Shown here: positions 16,207 through 24,985 of the stretch, piece by piece
How the letters are laid out: every line of letters begins with the position of its first letter
How positions within the stretch are numbered: the first letter of the stretch is position 1
Source: Pararhizobium polonicum
Lineage (GTDB): Bacteria > Pseudomonadota > Alphaproteobacteria > Rhizobiales > Rhizobiaceae
Assembly: GCF_001687365.1 (NCBI RefSeq)
Contig: NZ_LGLV01000021.1
Span: forward strand, 1 to 64,000
DNA length: 64,000 nucleotides
Direction: 5' to 3'
Made by a program: the position numbers and the translations under genes
Notes under the pieces: model-generated
What the model was told of the DNA's origin: nothing
The model's database searches: none
Seen by the model: only the letters and a program-made list of their open reading frames with translations

Positions 16207-17789
16207 CCGACCATCCTTTCAGGTTCATTCTCCGAGCCATCCGCAAGGAGGCTTTGGAATATGGTTTTGATATCCGTCTTCGCATAGGAGCCCGTTCTGG
16301 ACTCGCGAACGGTGAAATCCAGTGCTGCCGCCTTGGAAAATAAGGAAGCCGCGTTCTTGATATGGAAAAAGCTGCCGTTGTCGACTTCCTGCTTATAGTT
16401 CTTATAGCCCTTGTCGCCGAAAACGAAATTGTAGAGGCCGGCATAGTCGGCTTCGATCGCCACGGTCGATCCTTCGGATACCGTAATATCGGTATGCTTG
16501 AACAACTGGGCCAGAACGATCTGGTCGAAATAGGGATCGAGCAGCACATTATCATGTCGTGCTGGGCCAAAATCTTCCGGCTTGAATCTGTTCCCCTTCG
16601 GATGGTGGCGCACAATCCACAAATAGTTGGCAGGAGACCGACGTATCAGTTCCTTGTATATTGGGGGAACACTGTCTTGGTTCTGCAGAATAAGCAGGAC
16701 TTTGACACGGTAGCGGGAAAATTTCTCCCTGTATTCCTCTTGTAGAGGTGGTGTGAGCTCAAGCTGACGTGCCAACCAGGGAAAGCCTGTGACAACAGGC
16801 GCGTGTTTGGCACCCTTGAAAACTTTTCTGATCGATTCTGCTTCCTTTTCACCCCAGACAAAAAAGGTATCGACGACGGCCTGATACCCTTCAGGTGGCA
16901 TTTCCTCCCAATCATTGTACAGAGGATTGTAACCGACCTGAATGCCGTGCTGTATGTCTACTGTTTTTATGCCCAAATGGTGCGCAGCAGAAATCAGCGG
17001 TGCCTGGAAGTGGAAGCCGTTCAGCAACAGAACCCGCGGATTTATTCTCCGCAAGATGTCGATATAATAATCCCGCGTATGCATTTCCCAGTTTATAAAC
17101 TTGCGAAAAACTGAGTGTGTATGCTGCACCGATGGGATTCTGCGGTTAAGTCGCTTCAGGAGACCAACAGGGTAATCCATCCGCAAATGATCTTCGCGCG
17201 GTGAGGGGATGGGGCTCATCACATGCTGAACCTTGTGATAATACTTGTGGGAGCGCTCCAGCTGCGGAGATTTAACCCTGAGTATTTCCATCTTCAAGGC
17301 GGAGCCAACTTCACTTGCGATTTCGTAAAATGGGTCGGTCACGCGATGGTAGTATTTCCCGTCCGGTAACCGTACCTGTTCGGCTGCATTGGTGACAACC
17401 ATGAATAGAAAATCGACGTTGTAGTCAGCTGGCTTGATGTCCGTGATATCCAAAGCCCGATATTTTTTCTTGAGCTGGTTACGGTCCGCAAGAGGAATGT
17501 CCGCCAAGCGACCGCGCTGCATTACCTCAGGGGGCATCGTCGCCTTGGACGTCTTGCCTCGGCCGATCGCGTAGAGCTGAACCCATAGCCGCTGCCGAAA
17601 ATAGGGCCAGAGATATTCATCGCCCAGTTTCAGGCTGTTGACGTCCACGACCGAAGCGAATTTGGTCAGGTCCCGGAAATAGCTCGGGAGCGTCTTTTCT
17701 GTGCTCTTCGGCTTTTTAAGGAACGGCAACCACCGTGCACGCCGGAGGATACTCATCAATTTTTTCGTGATGAATTTAATTTCTTTCAT
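16203..17789 (-). CDS. predicted GT-B glycosyltransferase, capsule/nonulosonate locus
   Basis: A 528-residue soluble protein with a basic N-terminal segment (residues 1-30) that could contact the membrane. The middle (DIQHGIQVGYNP at about 270, then FFVWGEKEAE and VVTGFPWLAR) and the C-terminal half (WIVRHHPKGN, DITVSEGSTVAIEADYAG) match the two Rossmann domains of GT-B enzymes in surface-carbohydrate loci, including the HG motif and the S-E-G-S-T-x-x-x-E donor-side motif. It has a strong ribosome site (GGGAGG) and is the second gene of the - strand run, directly upstream of neuB. It is a candidate nonulosonate transferase; donor and acceptor are unknown. Confidence 0.65.
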   Translation of the reverse strand: MKEIKFITKKLMSILRRARWLPFLKKPKSTEKTLPSYFRDLTKFASVVDVNSLKLGDEYLWPYFRQRLWVQLYAIGRGKTSKATMPPEVMQRGRLADIPLADRNQLKKKYRALDITDIKPADYNVDFLFMVVTNAAEQVRLPDGKYYHRVTDPFYEIASEVGSALKMEILRVKSPQLERSHKYYHKVQHVMSPIPSPREDHLRMDYPVGLLKRLNRRIPSVQHTHSVFRKFINWEMHTRDYYIDILRRINPRVLLLNGFHFQAPLISAAHHLGIKTVDIQHGIQVGYNPLYNDWEEMPPEGYQAVVDTFFVWGEKEAESIRKVFKGAKHAPVVTGFPWLARQLELTPPLQEEYREKFSRYRVKVLLILQNQDSVPPIYKELIRRSPANYLWIVRHHPKGNRFKPEDFGPARHDNVLLDPYFDQIVLAQLFKHTDITVSEGSTVAIEADYAGLYNFVFGDKGYKNYKQEVDNGSFFHIKNAASLFSKAAALDFTVRESRTGSYAKTDIKTIFQSLLADGSENEPERMVG

Positions 17790-17810
17790 CGATCCTCCCT
17801 TCGAGGTGAT

Positions 17811-19082
17811 TTATCTGAAATGGAGGCGTATTTGTGTCAAACGCGACATCCATTTCCTAAATCTGCTATCTGGGGCTTTTTTCAGGTAGAAGGATGGAAA
17901 GCCGATCCTGTCATAAAACATTCTTATCGGCTTCAGAGTCCCGTGCGCGCGTTGCTCATCGAGGCTCGCTAGCCTTGCGGTGATGTCCTCAACAAATGAT
18001 TCCGAAAAGGAAGCATTTTCTTGAAACCACAAATCTGCCACTTCGGGGAGCTCGTCGTTTTTAAGGTCATGCAAGGAGACGAACAATCCGCTGCCGATGA
18101 AGCTGGTATTACCTATGTGTGTCCCAATGCCAAAGTCACGGATAACGGCAACCTTCTTTCCCATTGCCAGCGCTTCGAATAGCACCGTGGATGAAATGGA
18201 AATACAAAGATCCATCTTCGGCAGAAGGTCTTCCGTGCCTTCTTTGGAAAACACGACGTTGGAAGGGTGAGGTGCGATCGTCTTTTTCCAGAGCTTTCGG
18301 AAGCTGTACTTTTCCTTACCCGAATTGGTGTGCCGCACACCCTCTGCGCTGCGCAGCTTGATAACAACCTGTCTTGTGGGGTGAGCACGCGCGTAGGCAG
18401 CAAGCTGCTTCATCAACAGTGCCTTCTGCCGCAGATTAACGGGTCTGCCAACCTGTTCCACAAAGAGGATGTTTTGCGGGGGCTTGTTCTGGGGCAGGGG
18501 TCTCGGTTGATCGTTGTTTCGAAGATAACCCGCCAAGACCAGTGGAGCATCATCCAGATGGAATTCCTCGGAGAGTTTCCGGAAAAATGCCATGTCCCGC
18601 TTCGAGTTGACGCATATTACGTCAGCACCTTGCCTGCACAAAAGGCCGTGCGAATCGCCCGGCTCCATAAGACCGTTGAACCCTGCAATGATGAGTGGTC
18701 TGGTGGGAAACTCATGCTGACGTTCGGCGATTGCACTCATGGCTTGGATGGCCGGATTACCGCCCAAGGCGAGGATGATGTAATCATAGTCGAACAACAG
18801 GGAGCTAGTGAGGATTGGATCAAGATCACGGTACTGCCTTACGACATAGTTCGGAAGAATATACCTCTGACGGATGGAGGGCGGAATTTCTTCGAACATA
18901 ATCGTAATTTCGCAAGAACTCTGAAAAAAAGCTGCCAGCGAGGCACCCCATTTCACGCGCGAGTCCAGATCTGACAAGACGAGAAGCTTACGTTTTTTCT
19001 CGGTTTCATCAACCATAATGGCGTTGACGGCGCTGATCTCTACATCGTTATTGAGGTTGATAATTTTGTTGCCTTTGAGCAT
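17811..19082 (-). CDS. predicted glycosyltransferase (DUF6716-like)
   Basis: A 423-residue protein. LLVLSDLDSRVKWGASLAAFF (about 33-53) resembles the opening of DUF6716-type predicted transferases, and the C-terminal half has VVIKLRSAEG, then DLCISISSTVLFEALAMGKKVAVI, a typical GT-B donor-site pattern. It is the first gene of the - strand run and sits 21 bp before the next transferase. The ATG at 19082 lacks a good ribosome site; an ATG at 19016 (MVDETEKKRK) is an alternative, also without one. I infer it adds a nonulosonate or neighbouring sugar; the family name is from memory. Confidence 0.6.
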   Translation of the reverse strand: MLKGNKIINLNNDVEISAVNAIMVDETEKKRKLLVLSDLDSRVKWGASLAAFFQSSCEITIMFEEIPPSIRQRYILPNYVVRQYRDLDPILTSSLLFDYDYIILALGGNPAIQAMSAIAERQHEFPTRPLIIAGFNGLMEPGDSHGLLCRQGADVICVNSKRDMAFFRKLSEEFHLDDAPLVLAGYLRNNDQPRPLPQNKPPQNILFVEQVGRPVNLRQKALLMKQLAAYARAHPTRQVVIKLRSAEGVRHTNSGKEKYSFRKLWKKTIAPHPSNVVFSKEGTEDLLPKMDLCISISSTVLFEALAMGKKVAVIRDFGIGTHIGNTSFIGSGLFVSLHDLKNDELPEVADLWFQENASFSESFVEDITARLASLDEQRAHGTLKPIRMFYDRIGFPSFYLKKAPDSRFRKWMSRLTQIRLHFR

Positions 19083-19558
19083 GTCGTGCTCGTCGTCCCG
19101 AAAGCGCTGTGATCAACCAGCAATACCAAAATGTCCAATTTATCGACTGCCCCGTGTATTCGGCGGAGGTGGATATTGTCGGTGCGTAGCCCACCCCACC
19201 CCGACAGCCCCGTCCTTCATCTGCTGGTGGAAAGCGGTGAGCGAAGCAGCGGAACACGCAATTACATTACCGGACACGAAAATGCAAATCCAGTTGCAAC
19301 TTAGGGGCGGTCGGTCGTATCCGCGATGACCAGAACGTTAAATAGACGCCTTATCCTGTCCGGTTCTGACAAGCGGCTCCTATCTATTCCGAGTGAGGAA
19401 TTCAGCGGCCTGTATTGATTCAAGGCGTTTCCCGTCTCTCTGAAATGGGCATGCCTTCCTCACCGCGAAATCACCAGTTGCCCCGACGACAGACATGTCG
19501 CGGGGCTTTTGGTGTTGGGTAGAATGCGGATTGTCAAATGCACAAAGGCAGCGAACGG
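19083..19558. other. 476-bp gap between the glycan run and kduD; possible small RNA
   Basis: No protein gene is supported. The right part holds complementary segments GTGAGGAA (19393-19400) and TTCCTCAC (19456-19463), followed by a stem-loop and T-run on the + strand at 19480-19510, a layout like a structured small RNA of about 120 nt. The left part (19083-19250) should contain the promoter of the - strand glycan run, but I see no strong match to a sigma-70 promoter there. Confidence 0.35.
19480..19510 (+). terminator. rho-independent terminator, + strand
   Basis: GCCCCG-A-CGACA pairs with TGTCG-CGGGGC (one bulged A, 4-nt loop) and is followed directly by TTTT at 19507-19510. The T-run is on the + strand, yet both flanking protein genes are on the - strand. 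It therefore points to a + strand transcript within the gap rather than to the neighbours. Confidence 0.65.
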
Positions 19559-20317
19559 TTACCGAACAAGCCAGCCGCCGTCGACGGGCAGGGTGATGCC
19601 GGTCACATAGCCAGAGCCGCGGGAGGCGAGATACAGCACCGATGTGGCGAGATCGTCCGGTGTGCCCCAGCGGCCCATCGGGATGCGGGCGGAAATCTGG
19701 GCGTTGCGGCCGGCATCGTTGCGCAGCGCTTCGGTGTTGTCGGTCGCCATATAGCCGGGGGCGATGGCGTTGACGGTGATGCCGTGCGGCGCAAGCTCGT
19801 TGGCCATCGCCTTCGTCAGGCCGGCAATGCCGTGCTTGGACGCGGTATAGGCCGGCACGCGGATGCCGCCCTGGAAGGACAGCATCGAGGCGAGGTTGAT
19901 GATGCGTCCGGCCCGCTTCGTCTCGACCATGTGGCGGGCAACGGCCTGCGACAAAAGGAAGGCCGATTTCAGGTTGACGTCGATGACATCGTCCCAATCC
20001 TCCTCCGAATGATCGAGCAGATCGGCCCGGCGGATGATGCCGGCATTGTTGACGAGGATATCGATGCCGCCCAGTTCGGAGACGATTGAACCGACGACGC
20101 CCTTCGCGTCGAATTTCTGCGAGAGATCGATTTCGAGCGCCTGAAAGTGGCGGCCGGTCTGGCGGATGGCGTCGGCGGTTTCCGGCATGGCGCTGGAGCC
20201 GAGTGCTGCGATATCGGCGCCGGCCTGAGCCAGCGCCAGCGCCATGCCCTGGCCAAGGCCCGTTCTGGCGCCGGTGACCAGCGCGATTTTGCCGGAGAGA
20301 TCAAATGGCGTGTTCAA
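19559..20317 (-). CDS. kduD: 2-dehydro-3-deoxy-D-gluconate 5-dehydrogenase
   Basis: A 252-residue [22 protein letters not shown], Ser in [18 protein letters not shown] and a C-terminal LPVDGGW. The motifs and length (about 253) match KduD, which reduces 5-keto-4-deoxyuronate-derived DKII to KDG. The TTG at 20317 is chosen because AGAAGGGG lies at ideal spacing; a TTG at 20338 has none. It overlaps the ATPase gene by 17 bp and is the last gene of the operon. Together with kduI nine kilobases upstream it channels unsaturated uronates to KDG. Confidence 0.9.
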   Translation of the reverse strand: MNTPFDLSGKIALVTGARTGLGQGMALALAQAGADIAALGSSAMPETADAIRQTGRHFQALEIDLSQKFDAKGVVGSIVSELGGIDILVNNAGIIRRADLLDHSEEDWDDVIDVNLKSAFLLSQAVARHMVETKRAGRIINLASMLSFQGGIRVPAYTASKHGIAGLTKAMANELAPHGITVNAIAPGYMATDNTEALRNDAGRNAQISARIPMGRWGTPDDLATSVLYLASRGSGYVTGITLPVDGGWLVR

Positions 20318-21386
20318 GGCGAAGCCCCTTCTCGTCAAACAGATGCAGGGGCGCCGATGACAGCGACAGGCGGATATCGGCTCCCGGCGTCAGGTTGTGC
20401 TGTCCGGGCGCAACGACCAGGATTTTCTGGCCGGCGACATCGGTGTGGAGGATGGTTTCGGAGCCGAGCGCCTCGACCAGCTTGATTTTGGCGGCAATGC
20501 CCTCAGAGCCCGTGCCGATCGTCACATGCTGCGGGCGGACGCCGAGGGTAATGCGCGCGCCGATGGCAAGGCTGTTGGCGGCCAGCGGCAGGTCCAGGCT
20601 GTTGCCGCCGGCAAAGGCGGCGACGGGTTTGCCGGATGGCGACTGTTCCACCGTACCTTCGAGGAAATTCATGTGCGGCGAGCCGATGAAGCCGGCGACA
20701 AAGCGGTTGGCAGGCGTATTGTAGAGTTCCATCGGTGTGCCGATCTGCTCGATGCGGCCGGCGCGCAAGACGACGATACGGTCGGCAAGGGTCATCGCCT
20801 CGATCTGGTCATGGGTCACGTAGATCATCGTTGCCGAAAGCCGGGCATGCAGAGCCGCGAGTTCAGCGCGGGTCGATCCGCGCAGTTCGGCGTCGAGGTT
20901 GGACAGCGGTTCGTCGAGCAGGAAGGCGACCGGACGGCGCACGATAGCGCGGCCGATGGCGACGCGCTGGCGCTGGCCGCCGGAGAGCTGGCCGGGCCGC
21001 CGGTCGAGATAATGTTCGATCTCCAGCATGCGGGCCGCTTCGGTGATGCGGGTGGCAATCTCGGCCTTGGGCATCTTGCTGTTTTCCAGCCCGAAGGCGA
21101 GGTTCTGGCGCACGCTCATATGTGGATAGAGAGCGTAGGACTGGAACACCATGGCCAGTCCGCGATCGGAGGCGGGGACGGTGTTGACCACCGTGCCGTC
21201 GATGGCCAGCTCGCCGCCGGTCGGCTTTTCGAGGCCGGCGATCATGCGCAGCAGCGTGGACTTGCCGCAGCCGGACGGGCCGACGAAGACGACGAGTTCG
21301 CCGTCGGCGATTTCCAGATTGATGCCATGGAGTACGTCGATCGCGCCGAACGACTTTGTTATATTGGTGAGCTTAATGTGTCCCAT
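20301..21386 (-). CDS. ABC transporter ATPase, MsmK/UgpC family
   Basis: A 361-residue cytoplasmic ATPase of CUT1-type sugar importers. Walker [11 protein letters not shown]-loop FQSYALYPH, signature LSGGQRQ, Walker [12 protein letters not shown] and the switch His in YVTHDQ are all present. The C-terminal regulatory domain (OB/TOBE, from about 240) includes the [10 protein letters not shown] and GVRPQHV motifs of the MsmK group. It powers the two permeases immediately upstream (10-bp gap), probably for oligouronide uptake. Some MsmK ATPases are shared between transporters. Confidence 0.92.
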   Translation of the reverse strand: MGHIKLTNITKSFGAIDVLHGINLEIADGELVVFVGPSGCGKSTLLRMIAGLEKPTGGELAIDGTVVNTVPASDRGLAMVFQSYALYPHMSVRQNLAFGLENSKMPKAEIATRITEAARMLEIEHYLDRRPGQLSGGQRQRVAIGRAIVRRPVAFLLDEPLSNLDAELRGSTRAELAALHARLSATMIYVTHDQIEAMTLADRIVVLRAGRIEQIGTPMELYNTPANRFVAGFIGSPHMNFLEGTVEQSPSGKPVAAFAGGNSLDLPLAANSLAIGARITLGVRPQHVTIGTGSEGIAAKIKLVEALGSETILHTDVAGQKILVVAPGQHNLTPGADIRLSLSSAPLHLFDEKGLRLEHAI

Positions 21387-21395
21387 GATGCACCC

Positions 21396-22448
21396 TTATT
21401 TCAGGCCGGTTCCGGCGATGCCGGTGGTGATGAAGCGCTGCAGGAAGAGGAAGACCAGAACCACGGGGATCATGGTCACGACGGTCATGGCGAGAATGAA
21501 GTGCCATTGAACGTTCAGTTCGCCGGAATAGATGCTCAGGCCCACCTGCAGGGTATAGAGCTCCTTGCGCGACAGCACGATCAGCGGCCAGAGGAAGTCG
21601 TTCCAGCGCCAGACGACGGAGAAGATGGCAAGAACGGCAAGCGCCGGCGCGGTCAGGGGCAGGATGATGCGCCAGTAGATCTGCCATTCCGACGCCTTGT
21701 CCATGCGGGCGGCGTCGAGCAGCTCGTCGGGGATGGTCAGCATGTACTGGCGCAGGATGAACACGCCGGTCGGCGTCGCCACCGTCGGCAGGATCACGCC
21801 CCAGAGATTGTTGAACAGGCCGAGCGCCGAGACGATCGAATAGAGCGGCACCATGATGACCGACAGCGGCACCATCAGCGTTGCGAGGATCAGCAGCATG
21901 GCGAAGGTGCGGCCGCGGAATTCGTATTTGCTCAGGGCAAACGCCGCCATGGAATTGACCACCAGCGTGATCAGCGTTGCGGTCACCGTAACGAAGACCG
22001 AATTCCAGAGATAGCGGACGAAATCGAAATGGGTGAAGGGCTCGGTATAGTTATCGGTCGCAAACGACATTTGCCGGACAGGCGTGCGTTTGGCGATGTT
22101 GACTTTGACGATCTCGGCCGGTTTGGCGGGATCGACCATCTGGCTGACGGTGCCGATGCGGCGGACCTCGGCAAGCGTCGCGGTGCTGCCGTCCTCAAGC
22201 GTCACGGTGTAAAGATCGAGCGGCTTGTCATAGCCTTCGACCGTCGCCTTCTGGGTGACATAGGGCAGGATGGTCGGCGGGAATTCGGCCAGCGCTGCGG
22301 GGGACTTGAAGGAGGATGCGGTCAGCCAGACCGCCGGGCCGAACATCACGAACAGGCCGACGATGAGCCAGACCCAGGTGACGATATCCGTCCAGTGCCA
22401 GCCTTTGCCGCCCTTGCGGCGAAACAGGAATTCGATGGCCCGGCTCAT
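21396..22448 (-). CDS. ABC sugar permease, MalG-like
   Basis: A 350-residue inner-membrane protein with six predicted helices. The cytoplasmic EAA loop appears as ELLDAARMDKASEWQIYWRIILPLTAPAL. Between the first helix (about 25-45) and the core is a periplasmic insertion of about 100 residues, with TVTLEDGSTATLAEVRR and KVNIAKRTPVRQM, making it longer than the usual 270-300. It overlaps the MalF-like gene by 4 bp. With that protein it forms the translocation pore of the pectin-derived oligosaccharide importer. Confidence 0.9.
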   Translation of the reverse strand: MSRAIEFLFRRKGGKGWHWTDIVTWVWLIVGLFVMFGPAVWLTASSFKSPAALAEFPPTILPYVTQKATVEGYDKPLDLYTVTLEDGSTATLAEVRRIGTVSQMVDPAKPAEIVKVNIAKRTPVRQMSFATDNYTEPFTHFDFVRYLWNSVFVTVTATLITLVVNSMAAFALSKYEFRGRTFAMLLILATLMVPLSVIMVPLYSIVSALGLFNNLWGVILPTVATPTGVFILRQYMLTIPDELLDAARMDKASEWQIYWRIILPLTAPALAVLAIFSVVWRWNDFLWPLIVLSRKELYTLQVGLSIYSGELNVQWHFILAMTVVTMIPVVLVFLFLQRFITTGIAGTGLK

Positions 22449-23485
22449 TTGCGGGCTCCCTTCTTTTCGCTGGAACGGCTGAGGCCGAGCTGCATGAGTG
22501 TGAGGACAACCAGCACCAGGCCCATCAGGATCGAGGCGGCGGCGGCAAGGCCGGGGTTGCGCAGCTGGGCGGCAAAGCCGGTCTCGTAGATATATTGGGT
22601 GATGAAGAGCGTGCTGGTGCCCGGCCCGCCGCCGGTCAGCACGTAGACCTCATCGAAGATTTGCACGGCGCGGATCAGCACCAGCACAATGACCACAAGC
22701 AAGTTCGGCATCAAAAGCGGCAGGGTGATGCGGGTGAAGACGCGCATGGCCCGGGTGCCGTCCATCTCGGCCGCCTCATAGAGATCCTTCGGAATAGCCT
22801 GCAGGCCGGCGAGGATGATCAGCGTGTAGAAGCCCATATGCGCCCAGATCGAGACGCCGACGGTGGCGGCAAACGCCCAGTTGCGATCGTTCAGCCAGAC
22901 ATGCGGCTCAAAACCGAAGCCGAAGAGGCCGAAGTTGAGCAGGCCCTGCCGCTGCAGAATCCATTTCCAGATGAGGCCGACGACGACAGGCGACAAAAGC
23001 ACCGGAAAGAAGAACACTGCGCGCCAGAAGCTGCGCGCCATCAGTTCGCGGTTGAGGATCAGCGCCGTGACCAGCGAAAAGGCGATCATCAGCGTGACCT
23101 GCAGAACGACGAACCAGCTGGTATTGCTGACGGCCGTCCAGAACGTGTCTTCAGCGCAGGTGTTTGGGGCCAGATAGTTCGCGCAGTCGAACAGCCGGGC
23201 ATACTGGTCGGCGCCGACGAAGGTGCGGTCCGACAGGAACAGCGCCGTGCCGCCGGTCATCGAATAGGCGAAATTGATGAAGAACGGCAAAAGCACGAAG
23301 ATGCCGAAGATCAGCATGTTCGGCAGCAGGAAGACGGCCGCCATGCCGCCGAGGCCGAAGGTTTTCTGGACCCAGCGCAAGGGCGCGTCGATAAGGCCCA
23401 TCGCAAGGCGGACAGGCACCATGGCTACGCCGCTCAGGCCCAGGCCGGTCCTGCTCTGGCTGTTCTGGCCGGATAGATCTGCCAT
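22445..23485 (-). CDS. ABC sugar permease, MalF-like
   Basis: A 346-residue membrane protein. After a polar N-terminal arm (1-45) come six predicted helices starting at AAVFLLPNMLIFGIFVLLPF; the EAA loop is LYEAAEMDGTRAMRVFTRITLPLLMPNL. A periplasmic loop containing two Cys (CANYLAPNTCAED) between helices 1 and 2 may form a disulfide. It is the partner of the MalG-like permease (4-bp overlap) and of the binding protein encoded 149 bp upstream. Confidence 0.9.
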   Translation of the reverse strand: MADLSGQNSQSRTGLGLSGVAMVPVRLAMGLIDAPLRWVQKTFGLGGMAAVFLLPNMLIFGIFVLLPFFINFAYSMTGGTALFLSDRTFVGADQYARLFDCANYLAPNTCAEDTFWTAVSNTSWFVVLQVTLMIAFSLVTALILNRELMARSFWRAVFFFPVLLSPVVVGLIWKWILQRQGLLNFGLFGFGFEPHVWLNDRNWAFAATVGVSIWAHMGFYTLIILAGLQAIPKDLYEAAEMDGTRAMRVFTRITLPLLMPNLLVVIVLVLIRAVQIFDEVYVLTGGGPGTSTLFITQYIYETGFAAQLRNPGLAAAASILMGLVLVVLTLMQLGLSRSSEKKGARK

Positions 23486-23529
23486 CGTTGATCACCTTCA
23501 GATCTCGTTGGATCGGTTCATTTGGTCCT

Positions 23530-23558
23530 GCCCGGCTGCCTACGGCAGATCATCGGGC
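23530..23558. other. stem-loop between binding-protein gene and permease gene
   Basis: CTGCC (23536-23540) pairs with GGCAG (23544-23548) inside an outer stem GCCCG (23530-23534) and CGGGC (23554-23558). It lies in the 149-bp gap after the - strand binding-protein gene. No T-run follows, so RNA processing or stabilisation is more likely than full termination. Confidence 0.4.
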
Positions 23559-23634
23559 TGGACAGTATCGCGGACGGCAGCAAGAGGGGAGTTCGTCCCT
23601 TCGCCGCCGCCCGCATGCCGGTTGCCGATGGCCG

Positions 23635-24903
23635 TCAGAGAGCCGAGTCCTTGACCTTGGCGGCGATATCCGCGTCGATGCGGGTATAGGCCTCATCGAG
23701 CGTCATTTCGCCGGCTGCCGCCTGGCTGACGCGGGTGACGAGCGCGCCGTAGACCGTATCGGACCAGGCCCAGCCGGGCAGCTTGCGGGCGAGGTCGGAC
23801 AGGCCCGTCGAGGCCGTCACGAAGATGCCGAGCGCCGCCTTGGCCTGGGCGTCGTCGGTCTTGAAGTTCAGCCCCTTTTCGATGACACCCTTGTGGGCCG
23901 GCAGGAACAGGGTACGCTCCGAAAACTCCTTCACCACCGGCTCGCTTGCCAGGTAATCCATGACCTTGGCGACGTCCTTCGGGTTCTTGGTGTACTTGAT
24001 CGCCACGAGGCCGGCACCGCCCGGCATGCCGGTGCAGTTTGCCGGGCCGCAAGGGCTGCCGGTCGCCACCCAGTCGAAGTTCGAGCCGATCTTGGTCGAG
24101 AAGTTCGGCACCTGCCAGGAGCCGGAATAGTAGAAGGCGACCTGGCCGTTGATGAAATCGTCGGCGCCGGCGCGGTAGGTCGAGCCTGCGGCGGAGACCC
24201 AGATGTCCTTGCTCATCGTGCCGTCTTCGATCCAGCCGATGAACTTGGATATGAAGGACTTCGCCCCATCATCGAGCGGTGCCGGCTTGCCGTCGGCTCC
24301 GATATAGTTGGCGCCAAAGGCAATGTCTGGCGCCGTCAGGCGATGTCCGGACCGGTCGAGCGCCATCGGGAAGGGTATCTGCTGGCTCTCGGCCACCTGC
24401 TTGGAAGCCTTGGCCCAATCGTCCCATGTGGCGTCCTTGCCGGGCAGGGCGACGCCGGCCTGATCGAACAGCGTCTTATTGGCAAAACCGCCGGTCAGGG
24501 TGATCTGCGTCATGAAGCCGGAAATCTGGTTGGAGCCATCGGGGCGCATCCAGTCGGCCTGATCGCCGAAATTCTTGTCCCAATAGGCGGGATCGGCTAC
24601 CAGCGGCCGCAGATCGAGCCAATGCTTGCTCAGCGCCTTGAGGTTGGCGAGACGGGCAATATCCGGGCCGTCTCCGGCTTCGAGCTGCACCGGCAGCTGT
24701 TCGCGCACGACGCTGAAGGACACGTTGTCGATGACGACATGGATATCCGGATTGTCCTTCATGAAGCGGTCGATGAGGTCTTTCAGCACTTCGCCTTCGA
24801 CGCCATCGGAATACCACATGATACGCACGTCCCCGGCAAGGGCTGCCGTGGAGGTCAAAAGCCCGACGGCGAATGCCGCGAGCATCGTTCTGGTCCTGGT
24901 CAT
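23635..24903 (-). CDS. ABC sugar-binding protein (CUT1 family)
   Basis: A 422-residue periplasmic binding protein. The ATG at 24903 follows AGGAGGAAGACA and gives a standard Sec signal (MTRTRTMLAAFAVGLLTSTAALAG, cleavage after about residue 23); the open frame beyond it is spurious. The body has the family's features, including DGPDIARLANLKAL and FYYSGSW, and two Cys (CGPANCTG) that may form a disulfide. It captures the substrate, likely an unsaturated oligogalacturonide or rhamnogalacturonide fragment judging by kduI, kduD and GH105 in the operon. Confidence 0.92.
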   Translation of the reverse strand: MTRTRTMLAAFAVGLLTSTAALAGDVRIMWYSDGVEGEVLKDLIDRFMKDNPDIHVVIDNVSFSVVREQLPVQLEAGDGPDIARLANLKALSKHWLDLRPLVADPAYWDKNFGDQADWMRPDGSNQISGFMTQITLTGGFANKTLFDQAGVALPGKDATWDDWAKASKQVAESQQIPFPMALDRSGHRLTAPDIAFGANYIGADGKPAPLDDGAKSFISKFIGWIEDGTMSKDIWVSAAGSTYRAGADDFINGQVAFYYSGSWQVPNFSTKIGSNFDWVATGSPCGPANCTGMPGGAGLVAIKYTKNPKDVAKVMDYLASEPVVKEFSERTLFLPAHKGVIEKGLNFKTDDAQAKAALGIFVTASTGLSDLARKLPGWAWSDTVYGALVTRVSQAAAGEMTLDEAYTRIDADIAAKVKDSAL

Positions 24904-24954
24904 TGTCTTCCTCCTCCTTTGGGTGCGAGCCTTCTCCCAGCCCGCATTGAACGG

Positions 24955-24978
24955 GCGCCGGCTTCTCCTTGCCGGCGC
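24955..24978. other. perfect GC-rich stem-loop upstream of the binding-protein gene
   Basis: Arms GCGCCGGC (24955-24962) and GCCGGCGC (24971-24978) with an 8-nt loop. On the - strand (mRNA sense) the loop reads AAGGAGAA. It sits between the 827-residue protein gene and the binding-protein gene, where it could set up processing and a separate, more abundant mRNA for the binding protein. Confidence 0.55.
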
Positions 24979-24985
24979 TGCGTCA

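Noticed and set aside
20397..22589. A 730-residue open frame on the + strand over the ATPase and permease genes
   Set aside because: It is antisense to genes with full ABC motifs; its protein is low-complexity Gly/Asp/Arg/His-rich, as expected of the mirror frame in GC-rich DNA.
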